Assembly (NCBI RefSeq): GCF_000620625.1
Contig: NZ_JIAW01000012.1
Span: 175,543-239,542, forward strand
Reading direction: 5' to 3'
Origin: Mycobacterium sp. URHB0044
GTDB lineage: Bacteria; Actinomycetota; Actinomycetes; Mycobacteriales; Mycobacteriaceae
DNA length: 64,000 nucleotides
Made by a program: the position numbers and the translations under genes. Shown piece after piece: positions 24,619 to 33,676 of this stretch. Each line of letters starts with the position of its first letter. Position 1 is the first letter of the stretch. The notes beneath the pieces are model-generated. The model ran no database searches and was not told where the DNA came from. It saw only the letters and a program-made list of their open reading frames with translations.

Positions 24619-25895
24619 CAGACGGGCGTTCCGCGCACCATCGCATACACACCGCCGACGAAACAGGCCAGCGGGACGACGGCGACCAGCGCGGCGTACT
24701 CGAGTACCTCCAGCGCTCGGACAGCCCCAGCGCTGAGCCGGGGCGGACGGATCAGGCCGAAGCCGATCGCGACGACCGTCGCACTCGCCAGGCTCACCTG
24801 GTCTGGCATCCTCGCCACGACGATGCCGAAAGCCGCTAGGGCACTGACCATCCCGGCGAAGACGAGAGCCCAGCGGCGCGTGGCGTCGACGTGCGTGCGA
24901 ATCCGCAGCAACAATGCGACGGCGAGCACCACCGCGAAGCCGAAACCGGCCGCGGCGGGCACCTCGTGTCGAAGGCACCCCACCGCGACGAGGACCGCGC
25001 CGAGCGCGGCACCACCGCTGCACCCCTGGATCAGGCCGGTCAACGCGGCGTGGGCGCGAATCGAGCGTTGGTCATACTCGTCGAGGTCGCGATCAGCGGC
25101 CAATCCGGACAGCACGACGGCGGCTCTGCCGGACATCGTCAGCAGGCCGAGAGCGGTGACGGTCAGCACGGCTCCGACCGCCGCGACGGGCATAGCGGTG
25201 AGCACAGGTGGCACCGCCGCGACGGCGACAAGGGTCGAGAAGCATGCCGTCGCAATCGGAGTCGGCATCGAGTCATCGGTCCACCGCAGCAAGAGCGCCG
25301 AGACGGACGTAGCGGCCACCGCTGCGAGGAAGACGTTCGCAGCACCGGGGCCCGAGGGCACCGCCAGGAAACCCGTCGCGGACGCCAACGATGTGGCGGC
25401 GACGCCCGCGGCCGGGCTCGGGACGGTGACGGCCAGGGCTGCGGCGACGCACGCTGCGAGGGCGGCGACGAGCAGATGGATACCCGAATGTCCCGCGCCG
25501 CCGATGCACAACGCCGCGGAGCCGACGACCGCCGCCCACGCGGAGACCAGCTCGAACGGGAACGGCCGCCCACCCACTGTCGGTGCCCCCGCGTCGGCGA
25601 CCGTTCGGCACGGATCCCACCGGCCCACCCCGAGAACCGGCGCGTCCGATGCGGCCAGGACCAGCACATCGCCGTCGTGAACACCGTTCTCGGCCAGGGT
25701 GATCGACTCGTCGAGCGACACTCCGGACCTGCGGTCCAGCCGCCAACCCCTCGGCCACTCATCCGATGCTGGTTCGGCCAACTCGACGATGTCCGGCAAC
25801 AGCGCGGTCAGCGGCGTGCCGGACGGCAGCGCCACGTCGATCATGACCTGTCGGTCGTCCCGCTCGACCTGAATGGATAGCCGACACACCGACAT
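24618..25895 (-). CDS. eccD4: ESX-4 membrane channel protein EccD4
   Basis: The 425-residue protein begins with a ubiquitin-like domain (MSVCRLSIQVERDDRQ; VSLDESITLAENGVHDGDVL), followed by about eleven transmembrane helices, the standard EccD design. ATG 25895 is favoured because a GGGGGG ribosome-binding site lies eight bases upstream; ATG 25901 is too near it. It is divergent from eccC4, with 123 bases between the starts, where their promoters must lie. Confidence 0.92.
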   Translation of the reverse strand: MSVCRLSIQVERDDRQVMIDVALPSGTPLTALLPDIVELAEPASDEWPRGWRLDRRSGVSLDESITLAENGVHDGDVLVLAASDAPVLGVGRWDPCRTVADAGAPTVGGRPFPFELVSAWAAVVGSAALCIGGAGHSGIHLLVAALAACVAAALAVTVPSPAAGVAATSLASATGFLAVPSGPGAANVFLAAVAATSVSALLLRWTDDSMPTPIATACFSTLVAVAAVPPVLTAMPVAAVGAVLTVTALGLLTMSGRAAVVLSGLAADRDLDEYDQRSIRAHAALTGLIQGCSGGAALGAVLVAVGCLRHEVPAAAGFGFAVVLAVALLLRIRTHVDATRRWALVFAGMVSALAAFGIVVARMPDQVSLASATVVAIGFGLIRPPRLSAGAVRALEVLEYAALVAVVPLACFVGGVYAMVRGTPV

Positions 25896-26018
25896 CCGCA
25901 TCACCCCCCGATAGGTGCCCAGTACCGTCACCGTAACCGAGCTTTGGGGGAGGTCGGCGCGGCAAAATAGTTCGCGCCGCGATGGAACGGAATCGGTTCC
26001 TGCTGCGTCCATTCAGGA

Positions 26019-29000
26019 ATGGACTTCGTGCGCGCTTCGCGCCTGCCCGCGCCGTTGGCGGACGACGGCGACATCGTCGTCGACCCTCCACCGGAGGTGC
26101 CGCGGGCGGCACCCGCCAACCCACTGAGGTGGCTGCTGCCGGTGGCAATGCTGGTTGCGGCCTCGGGAATGGCGTTGCTGTACTTCACCTCCGGCACCAA
26201 CCGCAGCCCGATGTTCCTGTTCTTTCCCGTCATGATGGTGGTCTCCATGCTCGGTTCGTTGGCCTACGGGTCGCGCGGCAGCCGCCGGACCGGGGAGCTC
26301 GATCAGGATCGACGCGACTATCTGCGGTACCTCGACGCGCTCGACGATGCGGTGGTCGCGACTGCGGAGGCACAGCACCGAGCGCTGCACTGGCGGCACC
26401 CCGATCCGGCATCGTTGTGGACGCTGGTCGGCGGGAGGCGGATGTGGGAACGGCGGCCCGACGACGCTGACTTCTGCCATGTTCGCGTCGGACTCGGCAC
26501 GCTCACCTTGTCCACCAGACTGACGCCACCCGAGTCGAAGCCAGTGGAAACCGTCGATCCGGTGACGACGGACGCGGTGCGCCGTCTGCTCGCGACCCGG
26601 TCGACGGTGCCGAATCTGCCCGTCGCCATCGACGTGTGCGCCCAGCCGGCGATAGCACTGGATGGCGACGTCACCGCGGCGCGCGGCCTGGCCAGAGCCA
26701 TGATCTGCCAGCTGGCGGTGTGGCACGCCCCGGAGTTCGTGAAGATCGTCGCCGTCGTCGGAGAGGCCGCCGCTGCAGAGTGGGACTGGCTGAAATGGCT
26801 TCCCCACCATCAAGACCCGCGCGCGTCCGACGGTGCGGGAATGGGCAGGATGACCCATCGCAGCTTGGCCGAGATCGACGTCGCCAGCAGCAAACACGTG
26901 GTGGTCCTGGTCGACGGAGGCGATCTGCCGCCCGAGGTGCCTGCCGACGGGGTCACCGTGATCACGATCGGCGCCGCCGACGGCGCGCTGGACGTAAGGC
27001 CGCAGCACCCCGATCATCTGACACTGGACGCCGCGGTCTCGTGTGCGCGGCGGCTGGCACCGTTTCGCGTCGGCTCCTCGGCCCCCGATGGCCTGCCCAT
27101 GGGCCACGACGGTTGGGCGGCGCTGAACGGCCTTGGCGACGTGGATCCCGGCCGCGCGACGACGTGGTGGCGGCCCCGCGGCCGTCGACGCCTGCGCGTG
27201 GCGATCGGGATCTCCGACGACGACCAGCCCGTCGAGCTGGACATCAAGGAGGCCGCCCAGCACGGCATGGGTCCGCACGGGTTGTGCGTTGGCGCCACCG
27301 GATCCGGCAAGTCGGAGTTCCTGCGCACGTTGGCTCTCGGACTCGTGGCCACCCATCCGCCCGAGGCGTTGAACCTGGTGCTCGTCGACTTCAAAGGAGG
27401 CGCAACGTTTCTCGGGTTCGAGCGACTTCGGCACGTGGCGGCCGTCATCACCAACCTGTCGGAGGAGGCGCATCTGGTGGCGCGGATGCGGGACGCCCTC
27501 GCCGGTGAGATGACGCGCAGGCAGCAGGCACTGCGTGTGGCCGGAAACTTCGCCAACCTCACCGACTACGAGACCGCGCGGTCGGCGGGCGCCGCGCTGG
27601 CCCCGCTACCCGTCCTGTTCATCGTGGTGGACGAGTTCTCCGAACTGCTCAGCCAGCAGCCCGACTTCGCCGACCTGTTCACCGCAATCGGCAGAGTCGG
27701 ACGCTCGCTCGGAATGCACCTGCTGCTGGCCAGTCAACGACTCGACGAAGGTCGACTGCGCGGACTCGAGAACCACCTGTCGTACCGGATCTGTTTGAAG
27801 ACCTTCTCCGCGGCCGAATCCCGCGCCGTCCTTGGCACGTCCGATGCCTACGACCTGCCGAACGCTCCCGGAGCGGCGTACCTCAAGACCGCCGACGGCC
27901 GACTCGTGCGGTTCCGCACGGCATACGTGTCCGGGCCGGTCACCAGTCCGTCCCGGCCGCTCGACGACCAACGAGCAGTCATGCCAACGTTGTTCACCGC
28001 GCGACCCGTTCCGCGCGCGCCGGGCCAGGTTCGATCCGTCCAAACCGCTTCCACGCAGTCGATTCTCGACGCCGTACTCGACGGTCTGGCCGGTCGGGGG
28101 ACACCTGCGCACCGAGTGTGGTCGCCCCCGCTCGCCGAATCACCCGCCCTGGACACCGTCCTGGCATCGGCGGGGCCGCTTCCACCGCTGGTGCTGCCGA
28201 TCGGGCTGGTGGACAACCCGTTCGCGCAGCGGCGCGACCCGCTGATCGCCGATACGAGGGGAGCCGGCGGACACGTGGCTGTCGTCGGCGGCCCTCGATC
28301 GGGCAAGTCCATCGCACTGGGCACGTTGGTGTTGGCGCTGGCGGCGACGCAACCGCCGTCACGTGTGCAGGTTTACGGCCTGGACTTCGGGGGCGGGGTG
28401 CTCGCCGCGATGCAGGTGCTTCCTCACGTCGGCGCGGTTGCCGGGCGTTTCGAGACCGCGTTGGTCCGCCGCATCGTCGGTCAGGTCCACGGCCTCGTCC
28501 AGGCCAGAGAGACCCGGTTGCGCCGCGACGGGGCAGACGCAGGCTTCGACGACGGCTACGGCGACGTGTTCCTGGTCATCGACGGTTGGGTAGCCGTCCG
28601 GCAGGACTTCGACGGGCTCGAGGAAGCCATCACGGCCCTGGCCGCCAGGGCATTGGCCGTCGGCGTGCACGTCGTGGTCTCTGCTTCCCGCTGGGTCGAG
28701 ATCCGTCCCGCACTCAAGGACCAGCTGGGCACCAGAATCGAACTGCGGCTTGGCGATCCGGCGGACTCGGAGATGGACCGCCGACGAGCCCGTCTCCTCG
28801 CTGACAGACCGCCCGGCCGCGGACTCACGCGCGACGGCCTCGAGACCGTGATCGCCCTCCCTCGACTGGACGGCAGCTCATCCGACGTCGGGCTGGATGC
28901 CGCAATGCGGGCCGTCGCCGAACTCCTGCGCAACTGCGTCCCGGGCGTTGCGGCGCCACCCGTCGAGCTGCTCCCGACGAAGGTGCGCCGCGAAGCCGTG

Positions 29001-29723
29001 GCCGCCGCCGCTCCCGACGTTCGGCCATCCACCACCGTATTGATCGGCCTCGCCGAAGACGACCTGCGTCCCGTCGCGCTCGACTTCGGTGCGCAGTCAC
29101 ACCTCATCGTGCTCGGCGAAACGGAATGCGGAAAGACGACGACGCTGCGCACCCTGTGTGAGGAGATCATCCGGACCAACGACGCGGACTGCGCGCAGCT
29201 CCTCATCGCCGATCCTCGCCGGTCGCTTCTGGGCGTCGTCGAATCGGATCACCTCGCCGGTTACGCGATGTCCGCCGCCATGGCCGAGACGCACGTAGCA
29301 GCCCTCGCAAGGACATTGCAGGCGCGCATGCCGGGACCGGAGGTCAGCCAACGGCAACTACGCGACCGGTCATGGTGGTCGGGTCCCGAGATGTACGTCA
29401 TCGTCGACGATTACGACCTGGTGGCCGAGTCCGCCTCCAACCCACTCGCCGGGTTGATCGATCTGCTGCCGCATGCCCGTGATCTCGGCCTGCACGTCGT
29501 GGTGGCGCGTCGGTCGGGCGGTGCCGCCAGGGCGATGTTCGATCCGTTCCTGGCCCGGTTGCGTGACCTCGGATGCATGGGACTGACGATGAGCGCCGGT
29601 CCGGACGAGGGCGTGCTGCTCGGCTCGGTACGCCCGACGGCGCAGCCGCCCGGACGCGGCACGCTGACTCGGCGTGGGCAGCCGAACCGGGTGATCCAGG
29701 TGTCGTGGACGGATCCGCCGTGA
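26019..29723 (+). CDS. eccC4: ESX-4 FtsK/SpoIIIE-type secretion ATPase EccC4
   Basis: The 1234-residue protein is close to the M. tuberculosis EccC4 length. Two transmembrane helices (LRWLLPVAMLVAASGMALLY; MFLFFPVMMVVSMLGSLAYG) lie in the first 90 residues. Three ATPase domains follow, with P-loops GATGSGKS near residue 425, GGPRSGKS near 755 and GETECGKT near 1030. EccC provides energy and substrate recognition. Its stop overlaps the next gene (GTGA). An AGGA directly abuts the ATG, so start-site spacing is unusual. Confidence 0.95.
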   Translation: MDFVRASRLPAPLADDGDIVVDPPPEVPRAAPANPLRWLLPVAMLVAASGMALLYFTSGTNRSPMFLFFPVMMVVSMLGSLAYGSRGSRRTGELDQDRRDYLRYLDALDDAVVATAEAQHRALHWRHPDPASLWTLVGGRRMWERRPDDADFCHVRVGLGTLTLSTRLTPPESKPVETVDPVTTDAVRRLLATRSTVPNLPVAIDVCAQPAIALDGDVTAARGLARAMICQLAVWHAPEFVKIVAVVGEAAAAEWDWLKWLPHHQDPRASDGAGMGRMTHRSLAEIDVASSKHVVVLVDGGDLPPEVPADGVTVITIGAADGALDVRPQHPDHLTLDAAVSCARRLAPFRVGSSAPDGLPMGHDGWAALNGLGDVDPGRATTWWRPRGRRRLRVAIGISDDDQPVELDIKEAAQHGMGPHGLCVGATGSGKSEFLRTLALGLVATHPPEALNLVLVDFKGGATFLGFERLRHVAAVITNLSEEAHLVARMRDALAGEMTRRQQALRVAGNFANLTDYETARSAGAALAPLPVLFIVVDEFSELLSQQPDFADLFTAIGRVGRSLGMHLLLASQRLDEGRLRGLENHLSYRICLKTFSAAESRAVLGTSDAYDLPNAPGAAYLKTADGRLVRFRTAYVSGPVTSPSRPLDDQRAVMPTLFTARPVPRAPGQVRSVQTASTQSILDAVLDGLAGRGTPAHRVWSPPLAESPALDTVLASAGPLPPLVLPIGLVDNPFAQRRDPLIADTRGAGGHVAVVGGPRSGKSIALGTLVLALAATQPPSRVQVYGLDFGGGVLAAMQVLPHVGAVAGRFETALVRRIVGQVHGLVQARETRLRRDGADAGFDDGYGDVFLVIDGWVAVRQDFDGLEEAITALAARALAVGVHVVVSASRWVEIRPALKDQLGTRIELRLGDPADSEMDRRRARLLADRPPGRGLTRDGLETVIALPRLDGSSSDVGLDAAMRAVAELLRNCVPGVAAPPVELLPTKVRREAVAAAAPDVRPSTTVLIGLAEDDLRPVALDFGAQSHLIVLGETECGKTTTLRTLCEEIIRTNDADCAQLLIADPRRSLLGVVESDHLAGYAMSAAMAETHVAALARTLQARMPGPEVSQRQLRDRSWWSGPEMYVIVDDYDLVAESASNPLAGLIDLLPHARDLGLHVVVARRSGGAARAMFDPFLARLRDLGCMGLTMSAGPDEGVLLGSVRPTAQPPGRGTLTRRGQPNRVIQVSWTDPP

Positions 29724-30847
29724 CGGGTTCCGATGCCGTGCTGGTCGTCGGACCGGCCGAGATCGTCGGTGGACGTGCGGTCGGCACCGAACTCGCCACG
29801 GCGGCCTTCGAATTCATCGACGACGCGTTGGCCCTCGTCGATGAACGTGTTCTGCCGATCGACGCGGCGTGGCGCGAGGTGATGGCAGCCGCGGTACACC
29901 CGGGCGCTCGCACCGTGGTGCTCGTCTGCCCGTCGTGGTGGCAGACGCCGCGAATCGATCTGGCTCGTGACGCCGCCCGTCACGTCGCCGCGAACGTCGT
30001 CGTGCTGCGGCGGGCTGAACTCCTGCGCAGCCGCGGGCATTCGGTAATCGTCGAAATTGCAGAGGATTTCGTCATTGTCCATGCTCCGGACGGGGACCCG
30101 TCCGTCGTGCCCCGGGTGGGTGACCAGCACGCCGTCGTCGAGACCGTCGTCGCCGCCACGGCCCCCTGGGACGACGTTCTGATCGACGTGCCGGGCGGTG
30201 TCACCGCAGCGAGGCAACTCAGCGGGGACGTCGCGCACGCCCTTCGGTTACGCGGCACTGCGGTGTCACTGGCCGACGACCAACGCGTCCTGCGCGCGGC
30301 CGAGATCGCGAGAATGCCTACCCGTGTCTCCCGTCCCCGCGTCGCGGCAGTCGCCTGCACGGGTCTGGTGGTTGTGCTCGCAGGCGCTGCGGCGGCGTAC
30401 GGCGCCGACGAGTCCGCAACGACCGCCACGACGTGGCTGGTGGAGGCACGCGTCGCGGTCGAAGTGCCCGCCGGGTGGACCACCGAGCGCATCGTCTCGG
30501 GTCCGGGTTCCGCCCGGGTGCAGGCGAATTCGCCGTCGGAACCCCATGAGGCGATTCTGCTCACGCAGTCGGCGGGACAGGAGTCGCTGGCCGCGGCGGC
30601 AGACGTGCTGCGACGTGCGCTCGACGAGCAACCCGCAGGGGTGTTCGTGGACTTCACCGCGACGGCCCGGCGGGCGGACAGGACCGTCATCGGTTACCGC
30701 GAGATCCGTCGGGAACGCCACGTCGAGTGGTCCGTGATGCTCGACCGTGGCGTACGGATCGCCATTGGGTGCCAACACGCCCCGGAACGCCCCGCTCCGC
30801 AGCGTGCGTGTGAGCAAGCGATTCGATCAGCCAGGACGCTGCCGTGA
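29720..30847 (+). CDS. Type VII secretion-associated protein (Rv3446c-like)
   Basis: The 375-residue protein starts at GTG 29720, overlapping the eccC4 stop. The N-terminal 200 residues have an actin/Hsp70-like alternating pattern (VLVVGPAEIVGG; VIVEIAEDFVIVHAPDG). One transmembrane helix follows at about 205-228 (VAAVACTGLVVVLAGAAAAY), then an extracytoplasmic domain (VEVPAGWTTERIVSGPGSAR). This layout and position match the Rv3446c family, found only at ESX-4 loci. Its role in secretion is unknown. Confidence 0.85.
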   Translation: MTGSDAVLVVGPAEIVGGRAVGTELATAAFEFIDDALALVDERVLPIDAAWREVMAAAVHPGARTVVLVCPSWWQTPRIDLARDAARHVAANVVVLRRAELLRSRGHSVIVEIAEDFVIVHAPDGDPSVVPRVGDQHAVVETVVAATAPWDDVLIDVPGGVTAARQLSGDVAHALRLRGTAVSLADDQRVLRAAEIARMPTRVSRPRVAAVACTGLVVVLAGAAAAYGADESATTATTWLVEARVAVEVPAGWTTERIVSGPGSARVQANSPSEPHEAILLTQSAGQESLAAAADVLRRALDEQPAGVFVDFTATARRADRTVIGYREIRRERHVEWSVMLDRGVRIAIGCQHAPERPAPQRACEQAIRSARTLP

Positions 30848-30931
30848 ACGACTTGCGCGGACGAGGGAACCGAATCGCAAGCGGACGCGTCCAATCATCA
30901 TGTCCCGCTTCACAGAACAGGAAGGGCCGCG

Positions 30932-31243
30932 ATGACGAATCCATTGAATGCCGACTTCGAACTCATGACCGCCGTCGCGGGCCGCATCGACGCCCGCAAC
31001 GAGGAGGTCCGCGGCATGCTGCGCTCCTTCATCGGTGAGATGACGAGCGTGCCCGCATCGGTATGGGGAGGAGTGGCGGCGGCGCGCTTTCGCGACGTCG
31101 TCGACCGGTGGAATGCGGAGTCGGTGAAACTGCACGCCGCCCTGCAGCGGATCGCCGAGACCATCACCCACAACGAGCGAACGCTGCACGAGGCCACCGA
31201 GATCCACTCGCATCAAATCGCCGCCACGGCCCAATCCCTGTAA
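30932..31243 (+). CDS. esxU: WXG100 protein EsxU, ESX-4 substrate candidate
   Basis: The 103-residue helical hairpin protein has the turn motif in PASVWGGVAAARF (W-G-G) between two long helices. It has no signal peptide, as expected for type VII substrates. It lies 84 bases after the Rv3446c-like gene and 23 bases before esxT, the conserved order; EsxU and EsxT are expected to form a heterodimer. No C-terminal YxxxD/E is seen. Confidence 0.9.
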   Translation: MTNPLNADFELMTAVAGRIDARNEEVRGMLRSFIGEMTSVPASVWGGVAAARFRDVVDRWNAESVKLHAALQRIAETITHNERTLHEATEIHSHQIAATAQSL

Positions 31244-31266
31244 TCGTCAACCCGAATGGAGTTCCC

Positions 31267-31563
31267 ATGGATCCGGTTCTGTCGTATGACTTCAACGCCA
31301 TCGAGCACACCGTGCGCCAGCAGATCCACGCGACGTCGGCCCGGTTCAACGCTGCGCTGGACGACCTGCGGGCCCAGATTGCGCCGCTGATGGCGGTATG
31401 GACCCGGGAGGCAGCTGAGGCGTACCGCGTCGAACAGGCGCGGTGGGATCAGTCGGCGGCGGCACTGAACGAGATCCTGGTCAGCCTCGGCAATGCGGTG
31501 CGCGACGGATCTGATGACGTCGCGGACACCGACCGGCGCGCGGCCGCGGCGTGGGGCTTCTAG
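31267..31563 (+). CDS. esxT: WXG100-like protein EsxT, ESX-4 substrate candidate
   Basis: The 98-residue protein starts MDPVLSYDFNAIEHTVRQQI, close to the recalled M. tuberculosis EsxT. In the turn, the motif reads VWTREAAEAY: the tryptophan is kept but the glycine is replaced by arginine. GTTCCC lies just before ATG 31267, so the ribosome-binding site is weak (AATGGAG at 31255-31261). It is the last gene of the plus-strand ESX-4 operon; a strong hairpin follows. Confidence 0.92.
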   Translation: MDPVLSYDFNAIEHTVRQQIHATSARFNAALDDLRAQIAPLMAVWTREAAEAYRVEQARWDQSAAALNEILVSLGNAVRDGSDDVADTDRRAAAAWGF

Positions 31564-31583
31564 GCCACGCCAACCAAGACCCT

Positions 31584-31623
31584 GTGCGGTTCCCGCTGGG
31601 AGGAGAGCTCAGCGGGACCGCAC
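31584..31623 (+). terminator. Terminator hairpin after the ESX-4 operon
   Basis: GTGCGGTTCCCGCTG (31584-31598) pairs with CAGCGGGACCGCAC (31610-31623) with one bulged base and an 11-base loop. It starts 20 bases after the esxT stop. No T-run follows, as is common for mycobacterial terminators. Confidence 0.7.
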
Positions 31624-31705
31624 AGTCAGACCCGGCCGAAACGCCGTGGTCTTCGTCCGTCGGCGGTACCCTCCAGCTAACTTGCAGCCTGGAGGGGGAC
31701 CGGCG

Positions 31706-32212
31706 ATGAAGATGAATATGTGCGGGAAACGAGCGGCCGTGGCAATGGGCGTAGGCGCTCTGAGCCTGTCGATGGCGGGATTTCTGGCTCCGACGGCGGC
31801 GGCCGACACCACGCTCGTCCTCTTCGAACACGACACCGAGCAGAACGTGATCGACCACGGCAAACCCGGCCCCGGCCCGGGAGACCAGTTCATCTTCGCC
31901 GGCGACGTGTTCGACCGGCCCGGCGGCGTCTTCCTCGGACGGGCCACCGGCATGTGCACCACACTGACCGGCGACCAGACGGGCGGCGAGACCAGTTGCG
32001 GCGCAACCTTTTCCCTCGCGGACGGCCAGATCGCCGTGCAGGGTCTCGCCGACAACGCCGCGCTCTTCGTCCGCGGTGATCCGACTCCGCTGTACATCAC
32101 CGGCGGCACCGGCGTCTATCGCACCGCACGCGGCGACGGAACCATTCAGGTCCCCGTCGACGTGCCCGACCAGACTGACGCCAACTTCGTCCTCAACGTG
32201 GTTACCACCTAA
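31706..32212 (+). CDS. Secreted allene-oxide-cyclase/dirigent-like barrel protein
   Basis: The 168-residue protein has a Sec signal peptide (RAAVAMGVGALSLSMAGFLAP, cleavage after AAA), then a beta-rich body (VLFEHDTEQNVIDHGKPGPG; DQFIFAGDVFDRPGGVFLGR; GGTGVYRTARGDGTIQV). The GDxFxF...G..G and TGGTGxY patterns resemble bacterial allene oxide cyclase barrel-like or dirigent-like proteins. GGAGGGGG lies eight bases before ATG 31706. Its function is unknown. It sits just outside the ESX-4 terminator and is probably a separate transcript. Confidence 0.72.
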   Translation: MKMNMCGKRAAVAMGVGALSLSMAGFLAPTAAADTTLVLFEHDTEQNVIDHGKPGPGPGDQFIFAGDVFDRPGGVFLGRATGMCTTLTGDQTGGETSCGATFSLADGQIAVQGLADNAALFVRGDPTPLYITGGTGVYRTARGDGTIQVPVDVPDQTDANFVLNVVTT

Positions 32213-32292
32213 CGCGACTGGTCGAGGACTAGGGTCGACTCCAACGCGGTGCAGCCAGCGGCCATCGGCTGCGCGCGAGGAGCGTGATCACG

Positions 32293-33576
32293 ATGGGTAC
32301 GTCGAATACCTCGGGCGGGCGGGCGATTGCCCCGCCCGCATCCGCCGTGCGCGCGGTCCACGAACTGTTCGTCTCGGGTGAAGTCGACGCCAGCTATCTC
32401 GATTCGGCACTGCGCACCGTCGTCGCCGACAGTTGGCGGCGCAGTCTCGCGACGGGTGTGGATCCGGACAGGGGCGGGGTGGACGTCTCCGGCCCGGTGC
32501 TCACACTCGACCAGTTGCGGGCCGCGCATCCGCTCGGCGAGGCGCTACCCGTGATCCGCCGACTGCTGGTCGAGGACGCGTCGGATGCCGGTGTCGTGGT
32601 GGCCGTGACCGCCGCTGACGGCACCCTGCTGTGGGTGGAGGGGGATCCCACTGCCTGCCGGAAGGCCGAGGCGATGAACTTCGTGCCCGGTGCCGACTGG
32701 AGCGAGCGCAGCGCAGGCACCAATGCACCCGGCACTGCGCTGGCGCTGGACCGCGAGCTGCAGATCCGCGGCTCGGAGCACTTCACCCGCATCGTGCAGC
32801 CATGGAGTTGCACGGCCGTACCCGTGCACGACCCCGTCACCGGGGTGCTGCTGGGCGCCATCGACCTGACTGGCGGCGCCGACGTCGCATCACCCCAGAC
32901 GCTGGCGTTGGTGCGGGCCACCGCCGTCGCCGTCGAGAACCACCTGGCCCTGGTACGCCTGACGCACTCCGACCGGCCTGCGACTGCCGCGGCCCGGCTG
33001 TCGGTGCTCGGCGCGAACCGCCCGCGCTGGACGGTCAGTGACGGGGCGCCGCGGACCAGCACGCTGACCGGCAGGCACGCCGACATCCTGGTGCTCCTCA
33101 GTCGCCACCCCGAAGGCCTCAGTGCCGATCACCTCGCGATGCTGCTCGACGACCACGACCTCGACGCCGTCACCATCCGCGCCGAGATGTCGAGGCTGCG
33201 CAGGGTGATCGGGACCCACTACGTCGGGTCGCGGCCATATCGCTTGCTCGCCCCGGTCGACACCGACGTGGGCGATGTGATGGACGCGTTGCAGCGCGGG
33301 GACGTGGACGCCGCGCTCGACGGCTACCCGGGTGCGTTGCTGCCGCAATCGGTGTCACCGGCGATCGCCAGGTTCCGCACCGAGCTCGGCACGAGCCTGC
33401 GCAGCGCGGTCCTGTCGACCGGACGCCTCGATCCGCTGCGCCGGTGGTTGGCCCTGCCGGAGGGCCGCGACGACCGCGACGGCTGGGAGCTGCTGCACGC
33501 TCACCCGGCGGCGGACGCCGGCGCCCGCGCCCAGGCCCGCGGTCACCTGGCCGGATTGGACGCGGAGTACTCCTGA
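32293..33576 (+). CDS. GAF-domain transcriptional regulator (AcoR-like N-terminus without a sigma-54 module)
   Basis: The 427-residue protein starts at ATG 32293, with GAGGAG ten bases upstream; the GTG at 32284 is only one base from it. Residues about 25-55 (VRAVHELFVSGEVDASYLDS; VADSWRRSLATGVDP) and the GAF domain (GVVVAVTAADGTLLWVEGDP; FVPGADWSERSAGTNAPGTA) match activators of alcohol/aldehyde catabolism. The AAA sigma-54 domain of AcoR is absent; the C-terminus (RHADILVLLSRHPEGLSADH, TIRAEMSRLRRVIG) is a different DNA-binding domain. It probably regulates the following aldehyde dehydrogenase. Confidence 0.82.
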   Translation: MGTSNTSGGRAIAPPASAVRAVHELFVSGEVDASYLDSALRTVVADSWRRSLATGVDPDRGGVDVSGPVLTLDQLRAAHPLGEALPVIRRLLVEDASDAGVVVAVTAADGTLLWVEGDPTACRKAEAMNFVPGADWSERSAGTNAPGTALALDRELQIRGSEHFTRIVQPWSCTAVPVHDPVTGVLLGAIDLTGGADVASPQTLALVRATAVAVENHLALVRLTHSDRPATAAARLSVLGANRPRWTVSDGAPRTSTLTGRHADILVLLSRHPEGLSADHLAMLLDDHDLDAVTIRAEMSRLRRVIGTHYVGSRPYRLLAPVDTDVGDVMDALQRGDVDAALDGYPGALLPQSVSPAIARFRTELGTSLRSAVLSTGRLDPLRRWLALPEGRDDRDGWELLHAHPAADAGARAQARGHLAGLDAEYS

Positions 33577-33676
33577 CGCGGCTCGAACTGCCGATTGCAA
33601 CCGTGCTGCAACCCCCTGCCGCATAGCGTTAGTGATGACGGACACACATCCCCGTCCGAAGGCAGGAGAGAACGCC

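Noticed and set aside
30844..31038. A 64-residue frame starting at GTG 30844 that overlaps the Rv3446c-like stop (GTGA).
   Set aside because: The overlap imitates coupling, but the product is Arg-rich, has no family pattern and runs through esxU in another frame.
33332..33676. 5' extension of the aldehyde dehydrogenase frame.
   Set aside because: It overlaps the GAF regulator gene and the family N-terminus begins at 33677 with a good ribosome-binding site.
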